From positions 1 through 64,000 of the forward strand of contig CBDAQW010000040.1 in assembly GCA_965199185.1 (NCBI GenBank): a DNA stretch of 64,000 nt. The letters run 5' to 3'. This DNA comes from Endozoicomonas sp965199185 (GTDB taxonomy: Bacteria; Pseudomonadota; Gammaproteobacteria; Pseudomonadales; Endozoicomonadaceae). Positions 18,742 to 27,645 of the stretch are shown piece after piece. How positions within the stretch are numbered: the first letter of the stretch is position 1; the number at the start of each line of letters is the position of its first letter. Below the pieces are notes generated by a model, which had not been told where the DNA came from, made no database searches, and saw only the letters and a program-made list of their open reading frames with translations. The translations under genes and the position numbers were made by a program.

Positions 18742-21285
18742 TCAATCAATTTTTTGTCGCTTATTTTTCTTATGTTTCTTATGTTTTTTTTGATGTCGAC
18801 GTTTCTCAGGTGCTTTTTCCTTTGAAACGGACGTCGTTGGAAAATTTTGCTTATAATGATAGCCCACAATCATTTCGGCTATTCTATCATCTTCATTCTT
18901 GATAGCTATAGAAAGTACATTCTGATTATCAGCATTTAATCCTATAATACTTGTATCTAATCTTGACAAAAGTTGATGCACTACAGCCTCGTTTTTGTGA
19001 ATGACAGCATAATGCAAAGGCGTATTACCATGATTATCTACAGCATTAATATCTTCATATCTGAAATTTAAACCACTGGAAAACACACTTTTTAAACCTA
19101 AAATAGCCGCCAGATGTAAAGGTGTTCTACCAAGACTGTTGCGTTTCTCAAGTGATTTTACATTGCTAAGTAGTTGAATAGCTCTTGAAATATGCCTCTG
19201 TAAAATGGCTCTATGTAAAATCGTATTCCCCTCTTCATCTATTAGTGCTTGCTGAGCCATATACTCCATTATCTGATTTAATTTTTTCGTTTCAACCTTA
19301 TCAAACACATCTTCTCCCTGTGAATTTTTTATAGAAGGATCAGCACCTGCTTCAATAAGAAGCTTAAAATTAGATAATATGTTGGCATCAACAGCACTGT
19401 GAAGTGCGGTACAACCAAGACTATTAACAGCATTCACATTAGTAGCCTCATGTTCAACAAGCGCTCTTAATCTTTCGGGATAATCACTATTGTGGGCTGC
19501 AAGTTGCAAAGGCGTATTTATTAAACCCTGTTCTGGATCGTGAAAGCCAGGATTTGCATTAAAAGAAAGTAGCATTTTTATTATACCAATCGATCGTCTC
19601 TCATCCATAACCATTACGACACTCTTATGCAATAATGTTGAGCTTTCGATATTTCCAATCCCCTTACATACAGAGTTGATATCAAAACCATGCTCCACCA
19701 GCATTTTTTGTTTTTGATAATTCGTATTGAAAAACACAGCATGAACACACATATTGGGGCAAGAGTTCAGAAAATTAATATGTCTATCTTCTGACAACAA
19801 TTCTAAAATAAATTTTTTCCCACACAGATTATTTCCAATAGCAAAACACAAAGGAGGAATTTCATTTCGTTCACCTTGAGAATTAACCCAGGCTCCATTA
19901 TTCAAAAGCATTCTGAAAATCCGAAAACGATCATTAATCATTGCATGAAACAATGGTGGAAAGGTAAGACAATGATCAATTTGCTGCCCATTCAAAACAT
20001 AATTACACCTTATTTTGATCATGGCATGAGTCATTGAGCATAATTTCCAACGATACTCTTTCATATTAGGATCAACACCATGATTCAAATACCATTCAAC
20101 CTTCTCTAATTGACCACGGGTTATCGCCTTAATGAATAAATTATCGCAATTCATAGGAAGCAAACATCGTATTTTTTCATTACGATAATTACGAACAGGA
20201 AATACATCATACGATGCACAGCAAGGACATTTTGATTTCAGCATTCCATGAGGGTCATTTTCAAAATTGTTTTCAACCTCATTTCTGAAACATTTTTCGT
20301 GAAAGTAGTGCGAGCATGCCGTTTTCACCTGGGAATCACTCTCTTTAAAAGAGTGGAAACAATACTGACACTTGTCATCAGGAGCAGACCGATATTCCAC
20401 AAATTGCACATCTGAATCCGAGAAGCCTGAGGAACCAGAAGAACCAGAAGAACCAGAAGAATCAGAAGAATCAGAAGAATCAGAAGAATCAGAAGAACCA
20501 GAAGAATCAGAAGAACCAGAAGAATCAGAAGAATTAGAAGAATTAGAAGAATCAGAAGAATCAGAAGAATCAGAAGAACCAGAAGAACCAGAAGAATCAG
20601 AAGAACCAGAAGAATCAGAAGAACCAGAAGAATCAGAAGAATCAGAAGAATTAGAAGAATCAATAGGACTGTGAGCAATGGCAAAATCCACCATATTGCT
20701 AAAACAGCCACTTAAACAAAGATAATCAGAATCGTCTGGAGCATTCTCAACACTCACACTGGCCATTTCACTCAGTGCCTCCCGACACTGCTGAACAGCT
20801 ATTTTACTCTGCTCCAGCTCGCAATGGCTTACACCATCAACGTCTTTACTATAGTCGCCATTCTCTATTACCCCCTGATTCGGGTTAACCGGCTCCATCC
20901 ACTTTATACGACGGAATACTTCTGCCTCAATATCTTTTTGCTGTGCTTCACCTTCACTAATCCACTTTACAATGCCCCCGAAACCAGAGTCTAAAAACGA
21001 TACAGGGTACAAGGTGGTAGCGGTCAGAGCGTCAACTTGATAAGTAGAATAAGACTCAACTTCAGGCATCAACGAATTCCGGGAACGCATGGCGGAAAGT
21101 TTTGACCCGGCCCACTGAGTAATAGACAGCGTTTCAGGCGCATTCATCCATGTCTCAGACAATTGCCATAATAGGAAAAGCTCAAAAGCAATATTCTCAG
21201 CCTTAATAGATGACTTGGCGGGCACAGCCTTAATGCTCAAAATCAAAATAAGTAGAAACAAAATGAGAAATAACGATTTGGACAA
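18742..21285 (-). CDS. Exported RING-H2 finger and ankyrin-repeat protein (E3-ligase-like)
   Basis: About 847 residues. The suggested start is TTG 21285, which has a GGGGGGAG just upstream and gives a clean signal peptide (MSKSLFLILFLLILILSIKA); ATG 21303 or 21324 are alternatives. A Ser/Asp/Gly repeat linker is encoded at about 20427-20662. A RING-H2 finger follows (codons 20218-20370) with the spacing C-x2-C-x14-C-x1-H-x2-H-x2-C-x20-C-x2-C, all eight zinc ligands present. Then come about a dozen ankyrin repeats (for example GRTPLHLAAILG and GNTPLHYAVIHKNEAVVHQLL) and a very basic tail (KKHKKHKKNKRQKID) that could act as a nuclear localisation signal. RING-H2 domains bind E2 enzymes in eukaryotic ubiquitination, so a host-directed E3 ligase is the likely role. 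Activity is an inference. Confidence 0.85.
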   Translation of the reverse strand: MSKSLFLILFLLILILSIKAVPAKSSIKAENIAFELFLLWQLSETWMNAPETLSITQWAGSKLSAMRSRNSLMPEVESYSTYQVDALTATTLYPVSFLDSGFGGIVKWISEGEAQQKDIEAEVFRRIKWMEPVNPNQGVIENGDYSKDVDGVSHCELEQSKIAVQQCREALSEMASVSVENAPDDSDYLCLSGCFSNMVDFAIAHSPIDSSNSSDSSDSSGSSDSSGSSDSSGSSGSSDSSDSSDSSNSSNSSDSSGSSDSSGSSDSSDSSDSSDSSGSSGSSGSSGFSDSDVQFVEYRSAPDDKCQYCFHSFKESDSQVKTACSHYFHEKCFRNEVENNFENDPHGMLKSKCPCCASYDVFPVRNYRNEKIRCLLPMNCDNLFIKAITRGQLEKVEWYLNHGVDPNMKEYRWKLCSMTHAMIKIRCNYVLNGQQIDHCLTFPPLFHAMINDRFRIFRMLLNNGAWVNSQGERNEIPPLCFAIGNNLCGKKFILELLSEDRHINFLNSCPNMCVHAVFFNTNYQKQKMLVEHGFDINSVCKGIGNIESSTLLHKSVVMVMDERRSIGIIKMLLSFNANPGFHDPEQGLINTPLQLAAHNSDYPERLRALVEHEATNVNAVNSLGCTALHSAVDANILSNFKLLIEAGADPSIKNSQGEDVFDKVETKKLNQIMEYMAQQALIDEEGNTILHRAILQRHISRAIQLLSNVKSLEKRNSLGRTPLHLAAILGLKSVFSSGLNFRYEDINAVDNHGNTPLHYAVIHKNEAVVHQLLSRLDTSIIGLNADNQNVLSIAIKNEDDRIAEMIVGYHYKQNFPTTSVSKEKAPEKRRHQKKHKKHKKNKRQKID
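20427..20662. repeat. Short tandem repeats encoding a Ser/Asp/Gly linker
   Basis: On the plus strand the motif is a run of GAAGAATCA/GAAGAACCA/GAAGAATTA units of 9 bases. On the coding (minus) strand these give Ser-Ser-Asp, Ser-Ser-Gly and Ser-Ser-Asn triplets. Because the unit is a multiple of three, slippage would change linker length without breaking the frame. It lies between the signal-peptide region and the RING finger of the same gene. Confidence 0.85.
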
Positions 21286-21466
21286 TGACTCCCCCCCCTG
21301 CATTCTGCACGTCATGATAATCATTGGTTAAATTTATTGCTTAGAGCATAGCCTGTTTTTCGTTCACCGCTTTTATAATTACATTCGCAGTTCATATGGA
21401 ATTTAAGTGCTTGTAGGAAGCACTATTTTATCAATCAGGAAATCACCCGAAACCGGGGGTAATATT

Positions 21467-21898
21467 TCAAACAAGTTGATACCACATTCTTGAGATGAAC
21501 TCTCCGATGACTTTATCATGCAGTTCTTCCGAGCGAGAAAAACAGATAGTCCTACGAGTTAACCGTTTTAATCGAGTACGTAGCGTCAGGTTTATTCTGT
21601 CAATGCTCTGTGTCAGCTTCTTGGTGACAACATGGATATCTTCCGGTAGCTCTGAGCTGTATGGCTTCCAGTCATTGGTGCAGTAAAACTTGAACTTGTA
21701 GGGCTTAATCAGTTTTATTAACTTCTTTAGCGTCTTCTTTGTCCTGGGGCCAAAGACGCGAGCAATGACTCTTTGGTAACGTGGCTCCCACGCATAGAAT
21801 AGCCAGCGCTGATTTTTCTTCTTACCAACATAAGACCATTGTTCATCCATCTGGCAGATCAGAACCAGTTCTTCATTGTTGAAAGGAAGTGGTGTCAC
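21467..21898 (-). CDS. insB: IS1-family transposase InsB frame
   Basis: 143 residues carrying the DDE nuclease part of IS1 transposase (ICQMDEQWSYVGKKKNQRW, YCTNDWKPYSSELP and the C-terminal DKVIGEFISRMWYQ). It is made as an InsA-InsB fusion by -1 slippage in the A_AAA_AAC run near the end of insA. Read through, the junction gives HLKKLDPPQVTPLPFNNEEL. GTG 21898 is the apparent start of the isolated frame. It looks intact. Confidence 0.85.
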   Translation of the reverse strand: MTPLPFNNEELVLICQMDEQWSYVGKKKNQRWLFYAWEPRYQRVIARVFGPRTKKTLKKLIKLIKPYKFKFYCTNDWKPYSSELPEDIHVVTKKLTQSIDRINLTLRTRLKRLTRRTICFSRSEELHDKVIGEFISRMWYQLV

Positions 21899-22170
21899 CT
21901 GAGGCGGGTCGAGTTTTTTAAATGGCTGATGACTGTCGTTGGACTGACGCCCAGAACACGCCCCGTATCTCTGACACCAGAACCGTTCATGGCCATATCG
22001 ACGATGCGTTCATGAGTGCCGGGTTTGTTGGCGTTGTAAACAAACTCAAGTTGGAAGCTTTGTTTGCAATTTCGGCATAGGTAACGCTGGATACCTGACG
22101 GTGCTTTACCGTTTTTCACGACTCCATCTGTGGTATCACAGTGAACACATACAACTTTAATGACTGCCAT
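21895..22170 (-). CDS. insA: IS1-family InsA (DNA-binding frame)
   Basis: 91 residues, the size of IS1 InsA. It has an N-terminal zinc-finger pattern (CVHCDTTDGVVKNGK and YLCRNCKQSF) followed by a helix-turn-helix (GVRDTGRVLGVSPTTVISHL). The end of the frame contains TTA AAA AAC, the known IS1 A_AAA_AAC frameshift site, overlapping insB by 4 bases. InsA alone normally represses, while the InsAB' fusion transposes. Confidence 0.85.
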   Translation of the reverse strand: MAVIKVVCVHCDTTDGVVKNGKAPSGIQRYLCRNCKQSFQLEFVYNANKPGTHERIVDMAMNGSGVRDTGRVLGVSPTTVISHLKNSTRLR

Positions 22171-22915
22171 AGGAAAATCGGCAGGATAGCAACAACATCT
22201 GCTGGTCAGATATACGGAACCAACGCATTTGATTCATTACCAACTATTTTTTCGACTGACCTGATTAACAAAACGAAGCAATGCTAACTGTTCAATACTA
22301 TTTTCGGTGAGTAATTTCGCCCCCCAGTCCAACAGCTTTACTTTGAGTAATTTTCTTTGATTATATCCATTAGTCTCAATGACTTCGCCCTTATGCTCGA
22401 CTTTATAAACCTCTCGATTATAAATTATTTTTAAACGCTCGGTATTATCTCTGGATTGAGGGTTTTCAATCCGTTCCTTGATCACTTTTGCTTTACCATA
22501 CATTTCAAGCAACTCACCGGGCATAGTATCTAAATTGAATGTTCGAGATGCCATTTTCTGTTGACAATCATCCATTTCTTCTATAAACCCAAAGGGGTCT
22601 ATTGGATGATCAAATTTATTTTTTACTATACTCTGGCCCATCAGGCTTTTTTCTTTCCAAACTTCGTCCACAAGCTGTGGGTTTCTTGCCAGGTTTTTCT
22701 GTAATCGATACGTCCATACAGAGCAAGTATCCATATCATATTGAGAAGTAAAGTTAAAAAATCCAATTGAAAAATCTATTTGTTGATTATTTTTATAAAA
22801 ATCATAGGCTCCATTATAAATTGGCCTTGTATGTCGAGTGGAATTAATAGAGTCAAAAACAGAAAGTTTAATTACACCATCTGTATTATTCATATGCAAT
22901 AGACTACAGTGTGCA

Positions 22916-24198
22916 CAGGGCTTACGCATGAAGATAATCATTCTCATTTAGGTTTCAACAATGAATGACTTCAGTAGCTGAGCAAGATATTTGCTGCTCC
23001 ATCCAGCTTTTTTACGCTTAGTCTTGATGCTTTTCTTGCTGGTGATGTCAGCCTTCAGAATATTCAGGGCAATGCGCCGTAATGTAGATAGATTTTCAGC
23101 AGCATGTTCTTCTTTGGTCTGGCACGCGTCTTCATTAAAGGCAATATCCAACATCCAATGCAGGTTATTTTCAACTTCCCAATGCTGGCGCGTTGCGTTA
23201 AGCATCTCTCTGGCTGTAAAAGCTTTACTGGAAATGTAGAAGCGCAGGGCTGTCGTAGCTTTACCATCAATGGTTCGGTCTGACTGAACAACACCGAACT
23301 GTTTGATACCTGCCCACTCTTCTGATGTTGAGAGAGCTGTCAGTTCATCAAAAACCCAGCAACAGCGGTACTCCTGTCGACCATGCCCTTCATTTTCATG
23401 TTCAAAAAAGGTAGCAGAGATAGCTTCCTTTGGATGGCTGCGCCAATGCTCTTCAGCTGCCACCTGAATATCATGATGTAGTGTTTTCTGATTGCCTTTG
23501 ACTGCAAGAAGGTAATCCGCTTCCTGGCTCACGCAAGTTTCAGCAATGCTCTTTTGGCAGCTGATTGCATCAGCTGTGATCACAGAGCCTTTCAGGTCAA
23601 TGGCTTCAAGAAGCTCAGGTATGGCTGTTATCTCATTAGACTTCTTATCAACTTTCTTCTGCCCGAGAACAAGGCTCAGTTTAGTACTCCAGGCACTGAC
23701 AATGTGAACCGCTTTTTTGCCCTTGCCTTTCCCTCTGGAGCCTTTAATAGCTTTGCCGTCGATAGGAATAATTTCAGCATCACTGTCAGGTATATCAAGG
23801 GCTTCAGGGTAAGCAGACTGCACCCAGCGAGTGAAGCATTCCTGAAATTTATCAGGGTCTAGCAGACAAAAAACACGATAGAAGGTGTCGTGTGATGGAA
23901 TACCAAAAGGGAGTTCAAGAAATGAACGAAACCAGTCTTCTTTTTCTTCACCGAATTCCTGCATCTCTTCCCATGTATCGGCTCCACTGATAATGGCACA
24001 GATGGCAATCACAAGAATATCGGTAAAATTGTGGTCACAAGAGGAGGCACGCTTGCGTGGATCAGATAATTCGCTGAGAAACATGATTAACGGGGCTGGA
24101 ACAACAGTCATCGGGCGTAAAATATGGCCATTCTACAGTCTTTTGGTACGGATACGAGCACTCTAAATGAGAATGATTATTCTCATGCGTAAGCCCTG
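22916..24198 (-). mobile_element. ISAs1-family insertion sequence, copy 1
   Basis: A 1283-bp element with terminal inverted repeats CAGGGCTTACGCATGA and TCATGCGTAAGCCCTG. It is flanked by the exact 10-bp direct repeat ACAGTGTGCA at 22906-22915 and 24199-24208. It is the same length as the copy at 60821 and differs from it at two positions that I could see (22976 A versus 60881 G; 23523 C versus 61428 G). Confidence 0.92.
22948..24111 (-). CDS. ISAs1-family transposase (copy 1)
   Basis: 387 residues, full length for the ISAs1 (H-repeat) family. The catalytic acidic regions are visible: IIPIDGKAIKGSRG, GSVITADAISCQK and RQHWEVENNLHWMLDIAFNED. The N-terminal FLSELSDPRKRASSCDHNF is typical of the family. 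It reads as intact and is the only frame of the element. Relative to copy 2 it has Glu in VSQEADYLL (Gln in copy 2) and Leu in LAQLLKSF (Pro in copy 2). Confidence 0.93.
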   Translation of the reverse strand: MTVVPAPLIMFLSELSDPRKRASSCDHNFTDILVIAICAIISGADTWEEMQEFGEEKEDWFRSFLELPFGIPSHDTFYRVFCLLDPDKFQECFTRWVQSAYPEALDIPDSDAEIIPIDGKAIKGSRGKGKGKKAVHIVSAWSTKLSLVLGQKKVDKKSNEITAIPELLEAIDLKGSVITADAISCQKSIAETCVSQEADYLLAVKGNQKTLHHDIQVAAEEHWRSHPKEAISATFFEHENEGHGRQEYRCCWVFDELTALSTSEEWAGIKQFGVVQSDRTIDGKATTALRFYISSKAFTAREMLNATRQHWEVENNLHWMLDIAFNEDACQTKEEHAAENLSTLRRIALNILKADITSKKSIKTKRKKAGWSSKYLAQLLKSFIVET

Positions 24199-25026
24199 AC
24201 AGTGTGCACCATACTGTTTTTTCAACACAATCATTTTATTTGAATCATTAGATTGATAAAAATCATCTATTTCTTTAGATATTTTTATTTTAAGCGCTTT
24301 GCATGTATAATCAGTTCCATTAATATATACCGGACTATTTGTTGAATTTGACTGCCATTTAAATATTGTTAACCAGTCATCTACAAACACTAAAGGGCTA
24401 TCATAAGAAAATCGCTCTGAAGTAAAGTATTCCGGCTTGTAAGCAGCGAATATCCGGGCAAACACAGACGCTACAATTTTCGCATATTTATACCCTTGAT
24501 AGTTATCAGAACAAAAATCCATACACCAAAGTGCTTTCAATGAAACCAGAAAAAGTGATGGTATTAGCTGTTCATCAATTGCGCCACATATTTTTGTTAT
24601 CCTCTCTTCAAGCTCTGACCCTAACAGTGAGTTATCTTTGATCTCTGAGATTTCAGATAATAAATCACCCAGCTTGTTTATTCCTTCTTCATCAACACCT
24701 TCCAAAACAATTTAAGACTTTTAACTCTATTTAAAATTTCTGAGAAGCTATTTTTTGAAACCACTACATTATCATGCTTTTTGACAGAATATTTAATTAT
24801 CGCTGTATTATCACCCTTTCTTTCAACATCATGATTCCTACCTAATTTAATAATGGATCTACCATTATTTGAGCGGGAACCACACTCTAAAACAGGATAT
24901 TCAACTGCAGGAGGACAATCGCCATTACTTGCTTGAACATTATCAATCATAAGAGCATCCTTTACTGTTAGTAATTCCCTACATAAACCCAGCGTGTGAC
25001 TTTCAACTTCAATATGGCTATCCATG

Positions 25027-25135
25027 CCCATGGATCCCGTACAGTCCCTGTACGGGATGACAGCAGAGTGAACACAAACCCTCTACGAGCCGTCATTCTG
25101 TACAGGGACTGTACAGAACCCACAAGCCATGGATC
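25027..25135. repeat. Pair of inverted palindromic arms containing GTACAGTCCCTGTAC
   Basis: One arm runs from about 25027 to 25064 (CCCATGGATCCCGTACAGTC..., core GTACAGTCCCTGTAC, then GGGATGACAGC). The other, at about 25090-25135, is its approximate reverse complement with the core GTACAGGGACTGTAC. Each core is itself nearly palindromic. This looks like a small repeat element and lies exactly at the 5' edge of the broken gene at 22242-25031, so it may have supplied the present ATG. Confidence 0.55.
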
Positions 25136-25211
25136 GGCAACCAACAAGATAAAAGTCACACATGACGCTACATAACGTAAATATTCAACTAACGAATTTC
25201 AGAAGAACCAT

Positions 25212-26273
25212 TTACAAAAAATATTGATCCGTCAACGATCTCTCCCACTTCTCTTTTATTCCTTTTATTTCATTTATTCTTACTTTCACCTTCTGCAATC
25301 TATCATCTATTTTTTCTAAACTATCTTCTAACATTTTTTTCAATCTTTCTTCTCTTTCTTTTAACATTTCTTTTAACTCTTCATTATCATTCTCTAATTT
25401 TTCTATACTTGCATTTAATTTTTCCTCTTGATCACCAAACCTCGACACTATCGATTCTAACCTTATTTATTTTTTTTCAAGATTTTCTATTTTTATTTTT
25501 TCTTTATCGCGCTTAGCTTGGCAGTTTACTCTATTTCGCATCCTTGTCCGTTCAATCTTGCTAAGCTGTTTAACACCTGATACTGTATGTGGGTTAGGAT
25601 CAGCACAAATTAATCTTCGCGCTGTTTTTTGTTTTTTGGGCCTATTAAATAAATTCTCTCCGGAACAGCCCAAACCTTGTGATACTCGTTTTTCTGGACA
25701 AATTTTGATAACTGGCATACACACCATAACAGTTAGACTTTGACATTCTTTAGATGGCGTTGAAAGCATACTTGCATATTCTTCATTTTTCTTCGTTTCT
25801 GTATTTATGAATGCCTTCAGCTTTTTCTTTTCATCTTGTAATTTCAAAACTATAGACTCTAATTTTTTTGATCTCCCTTCCAGCTCTTTCATTTTGTTCC
25901 TCTGTCTATCTCGGTAGGCTTGAGCGCTTTTATTATTCTGCACCCTTCGTCTTGTTTTTATATCAAGGTATTTAACACCAGATACTGTAGGCTGATCGGA
26001 AGTCTTATAAATATTTCTTTTTGTTATTTTTCCCTTATTAATATCATTTAAAAAAGGCACCTTGGTAGGCCGTATTTTTTTTAGCACTTCCTTTTTTCGG
26101 AAACCACTGACAGTTATCAAAGCAGCTGAATCAATTGCTGCTTTAGGTTTTTCAGATGGCACTGCCTTCATATTTGCATATGAATGATCTGAGAATGGGC
26201 TATAGTCACTTCCTGAATACATAAACAATTGCCTTTCAAATAATAATGAGCTCTGATAAATAGACAACATCAT
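25212..26273 (-). pseudogene. Double bZIP-domain protein with an in-frame stop in the second zipper
   Basis: The first open part is 26273-25467 (268 residues). The second, 25448-25212, is in the same frame beyond a single TAA (25467-25469). The first bZIP, NNKSAQAYRDRQRNKMKEL, fits N-x7-R-x9-L exactly, and leucines continue every seventh residue (KKL, LKL, KKL). The second, NRVNCQAKRDKEKIKIENL, fits N-x7-R-x9-L too. After its stop the leucine heptads go on in register (RLE, EKL, EKL, EEL) into a long coiled coil. Each bZIP is preceded by TVSGVKxL, so the gene arose by internal duplication. bZIP factors are eukaryotic DNA-binding dimers and are rare in bacteria. The protein has no obvious signal peptide. 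Either it is a nonsense-mutated gene or a truncated protein is made, with possible restart at GTG 25448. Confidence 0.75.
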
Positions 26274-26341
26274 TGATTAATTTCTTCAAGGAAGATAGTC
26301 AAAATCCATAACTACATTGTGAGTAATGCTGACAAAGCTAT

Positions 26342-26372
26342 AAAAAAAACGGCAACCCATTACAGGTTACCG
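26342..26372 (-). terminator. Rho-independent terminator of the nqr operon
   Basis: Read on the minus strand: CGGTAACC, a 7-base loop, GGTTGCCG, then eight T (plus-strand A-run 26342-26349). The stem has one mismatch. It is 32 bases after the nqrF stop. Confidence 0.85.
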
Positions 26373-26403
26373 CTTTTAATCATTAACTGAATAGCTTCAG
26401 GGA

Positions 26404-27630
26404 CTAGCCGCCAAAATCATCCAGCAGAATATTCTCGGGTTCAACACCCTGATCTTCTAGCATTTTGATCACTGCGGCGTTCATCATGGGAGGTCCACAC
26501 ATATAGAACTCACAATCTTCAGGCGCAGCATGATCTTTCAGGTAGTTATTAAACAATACCTGATGGATAAAACCGGTATCACCTTCCCAGTTGTCTTCAG
26601 GCAGCGGGTCAGACAGAGCCAGATGCCAGGTGAAGTTCGGGTTTTCTGCCGCCAGTTTGTCAAACTCTTCTACATAGAAGGCTTCACGCAAGGAGCGGGC
26701 ACCGTACCAGAAAGAGATTTTACGAGTAGATGACAGACGCTTCAGCTGGTCGAAGATATGAGAGCGCATAGGCGCCATACCGGCACCACCGCCAACAAAA
26801 ACCATTTCATTGTCAGTCTCTTTAGCAAAGAACTCACCAAATGGTCCGTAAACGGTCATCTTGTCGCCCGGCTTCAGATTAAAGACGAAGGAAGACATCT
26901 TACCCGGTGCAAAATCAGTACCCGGAGGCGGTGAAGCAATACGGATATTGAACTTCAATAGACCTTTCTCTTCGGGATAGTTCGCCATGGAGTAAGCACG
27001 GATAGTGGTTTCATCCACTTTGGAGACATACTTCCACTGGTCAAACTTGTCCCAGTCGCCACGGTACTCATCCTGAATCTCAAAGTTTTTGTATTCAACG
27101 GTGTGCGCAGGGCACTCCAGCTGAACGTAACCACCAGCACGGAAGTTAACGTCTTCACCTTCAGGCAGCTTCAGAACCAGCTCTTTGATGAAGGTGGCAA
27201 CGTTGTCGTTGGAAACAACTTCACATTCCCACTTCTTCACGCCGAAGAGCTCTTCTTCAACTTCGATCTTCATGTCCTGCTTCACAGGCACCTGACAGGA
27301 TAAGCGCCAGCCTTCGGCTTCTTCACGCTTAGTGAAGTGAGAACGCTCGGTGGGCAGCATTTCACCACCACCGTCCAGCACTTTACATTTGCACTGGGCA
27401 CAGGTACCACCGCCACCACAAGCAGAAGGCAGGAATACGCCAGCGCCAGACAGGGTGTTCAATAGCTTGTCACCGGCAGCAGTGGTGACCGCTTTTTCCG
27501 GGTCTTCGTTGATGTCGATGGTGACATCACCGGTACTGACCAGTTTGGAACGTGCTGCCATGATGACCATTACCAGTGCAAGCACGATAACGGTGAACAT
27601 GAGCACGCCGTAAATAATTGTTTGATCCAT
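26404..27630 (-). CDS. nqrF: Na+-translocating NADH:quinone reductase subunit F
   Basis: The NADH-oxidising entry subunit. It takes electrons from NADH to FAD and a 2Fe-2S cluster at the cytoplasmic side. 408 residues. There is an N-terminal membrane helix (GVLMFTVIVLALVMVIMAA), a ferredoxin domain with cluster cysteines in PSACGGGGTCAQCKCKVL and LSCQVP, the FAD-binding RAYSMANYP, and the NADH motif VGGGAGMAPMRSHI. It is the last gene of nqrABCDEF and is followed by the operon terminator. Confidence 0.97.
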   Translation of the reverse strand: MDQTIIYGVLMFTVIVLALVMVIMAARSKLVSTGDVTIDINEDPEKAVTTAAGDKLLNTLSGAGVFLPSACGGGGTCAQCKCKVLDGGGEMLPTERSHFTKREEAEGWRLSCQVPVKQDMKIEVEEELFGVKKWECEVVSNDNVATFIKELVLKLPEGEDVNFRAGGYVQLECPAHTVEYKNFEIQDEYRGDWDKFDQWKYVSKVDETTIRAYSMANYPEEKGLLKFNIRIASPPPGTDFAPGKMSSFVFNLKPGDKMTVYGPFGEFFAKETDNEMVFVGGGAGMAPMRSHIFDQLKRLSSTRKISFWYGARSLREAFYVEEFDKLAAENPNFTWHLALSDPLPEDNWEGDTGFIHQVLFNNYLKDHAAPEDCEFYMCGPPMMNAAVIKMLEDQGVEPENILLDDFGG

Positions 27631-27645
27631 AATCTAAAGGCTCCC

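Larger units (their letters stand above)
21458..22241 (-). mobile_element. IS1-family insertion sequence
   Basis: A 784-bp element bounded by imperfect terminal repeats beginning GGTAAT: GGTAATATTTCAAACAAGTT at 21458, and on the other strand GGTAATGAATCAAATGCGTT ending at 22241. It holds insA and insB joined by the classic slippery run. No 8-9-bp target duplication was found (left flank GAAACCGG, right flank AACTATTTT), so one flank has probably been rearranged or the element took part in a deletion. Its right end truncates the broken gene at 22242-25031. Confidence 0.8.
22242..25031 (-). pseudogene. Broken gene of unknown family, split by ISAs1 and cut by IS1
   Basis: The first part (25031-24678) reads MGMDSHIEVESHTLG to KVLMKKE. 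A frame change near 24700 leads to LGDLLSEISEIKDNS and on to MIVLKKQYGAHC at 24199. The ISAs1 copy (22916-24198) interrupts here. Deleting the element and one copy of the 10-bp target duplication restores an open frame, GAHCSLLHMNNTDGVIK, that runs on to NQVSRKNSW. There it stops at the first bases of the IS1 terminal repeat (22241), so the true 3' end is lost. The start may also be missing, since ATG 25031 abuts a palindromic repeat. No domain was recognised. It was probably one long accessory gene. Confidence 0.7.

Noticed and set aside
20427..20662. CRISPR-like array
   Set aside because: Units are 9 bases and contiguous without spacers. They are coding microsatellite repeats.
20372..20674. 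Plus-strand frame encoding a Glu/Ser/Pro repeat peptide
   Set aside because: It is the antisense reading of the Ser/Asp repeat within the RING/ankyrin gene and has no ribosome-binding site.
21406..21429. Terminator-like hairpin AGTGCTT-loop-AAGCACT with ATTTTAT
   Set aside because: No plus-strand gene ends upstream of it, so a terminator role has no support.
25212..25448. Separate small coiled-coil gene
   Set aside because: It is in the same frame as the bZIP gene upstream, separated by one stop codon, and continues its leucine heptads, so it is treated as part of the same broken gene.
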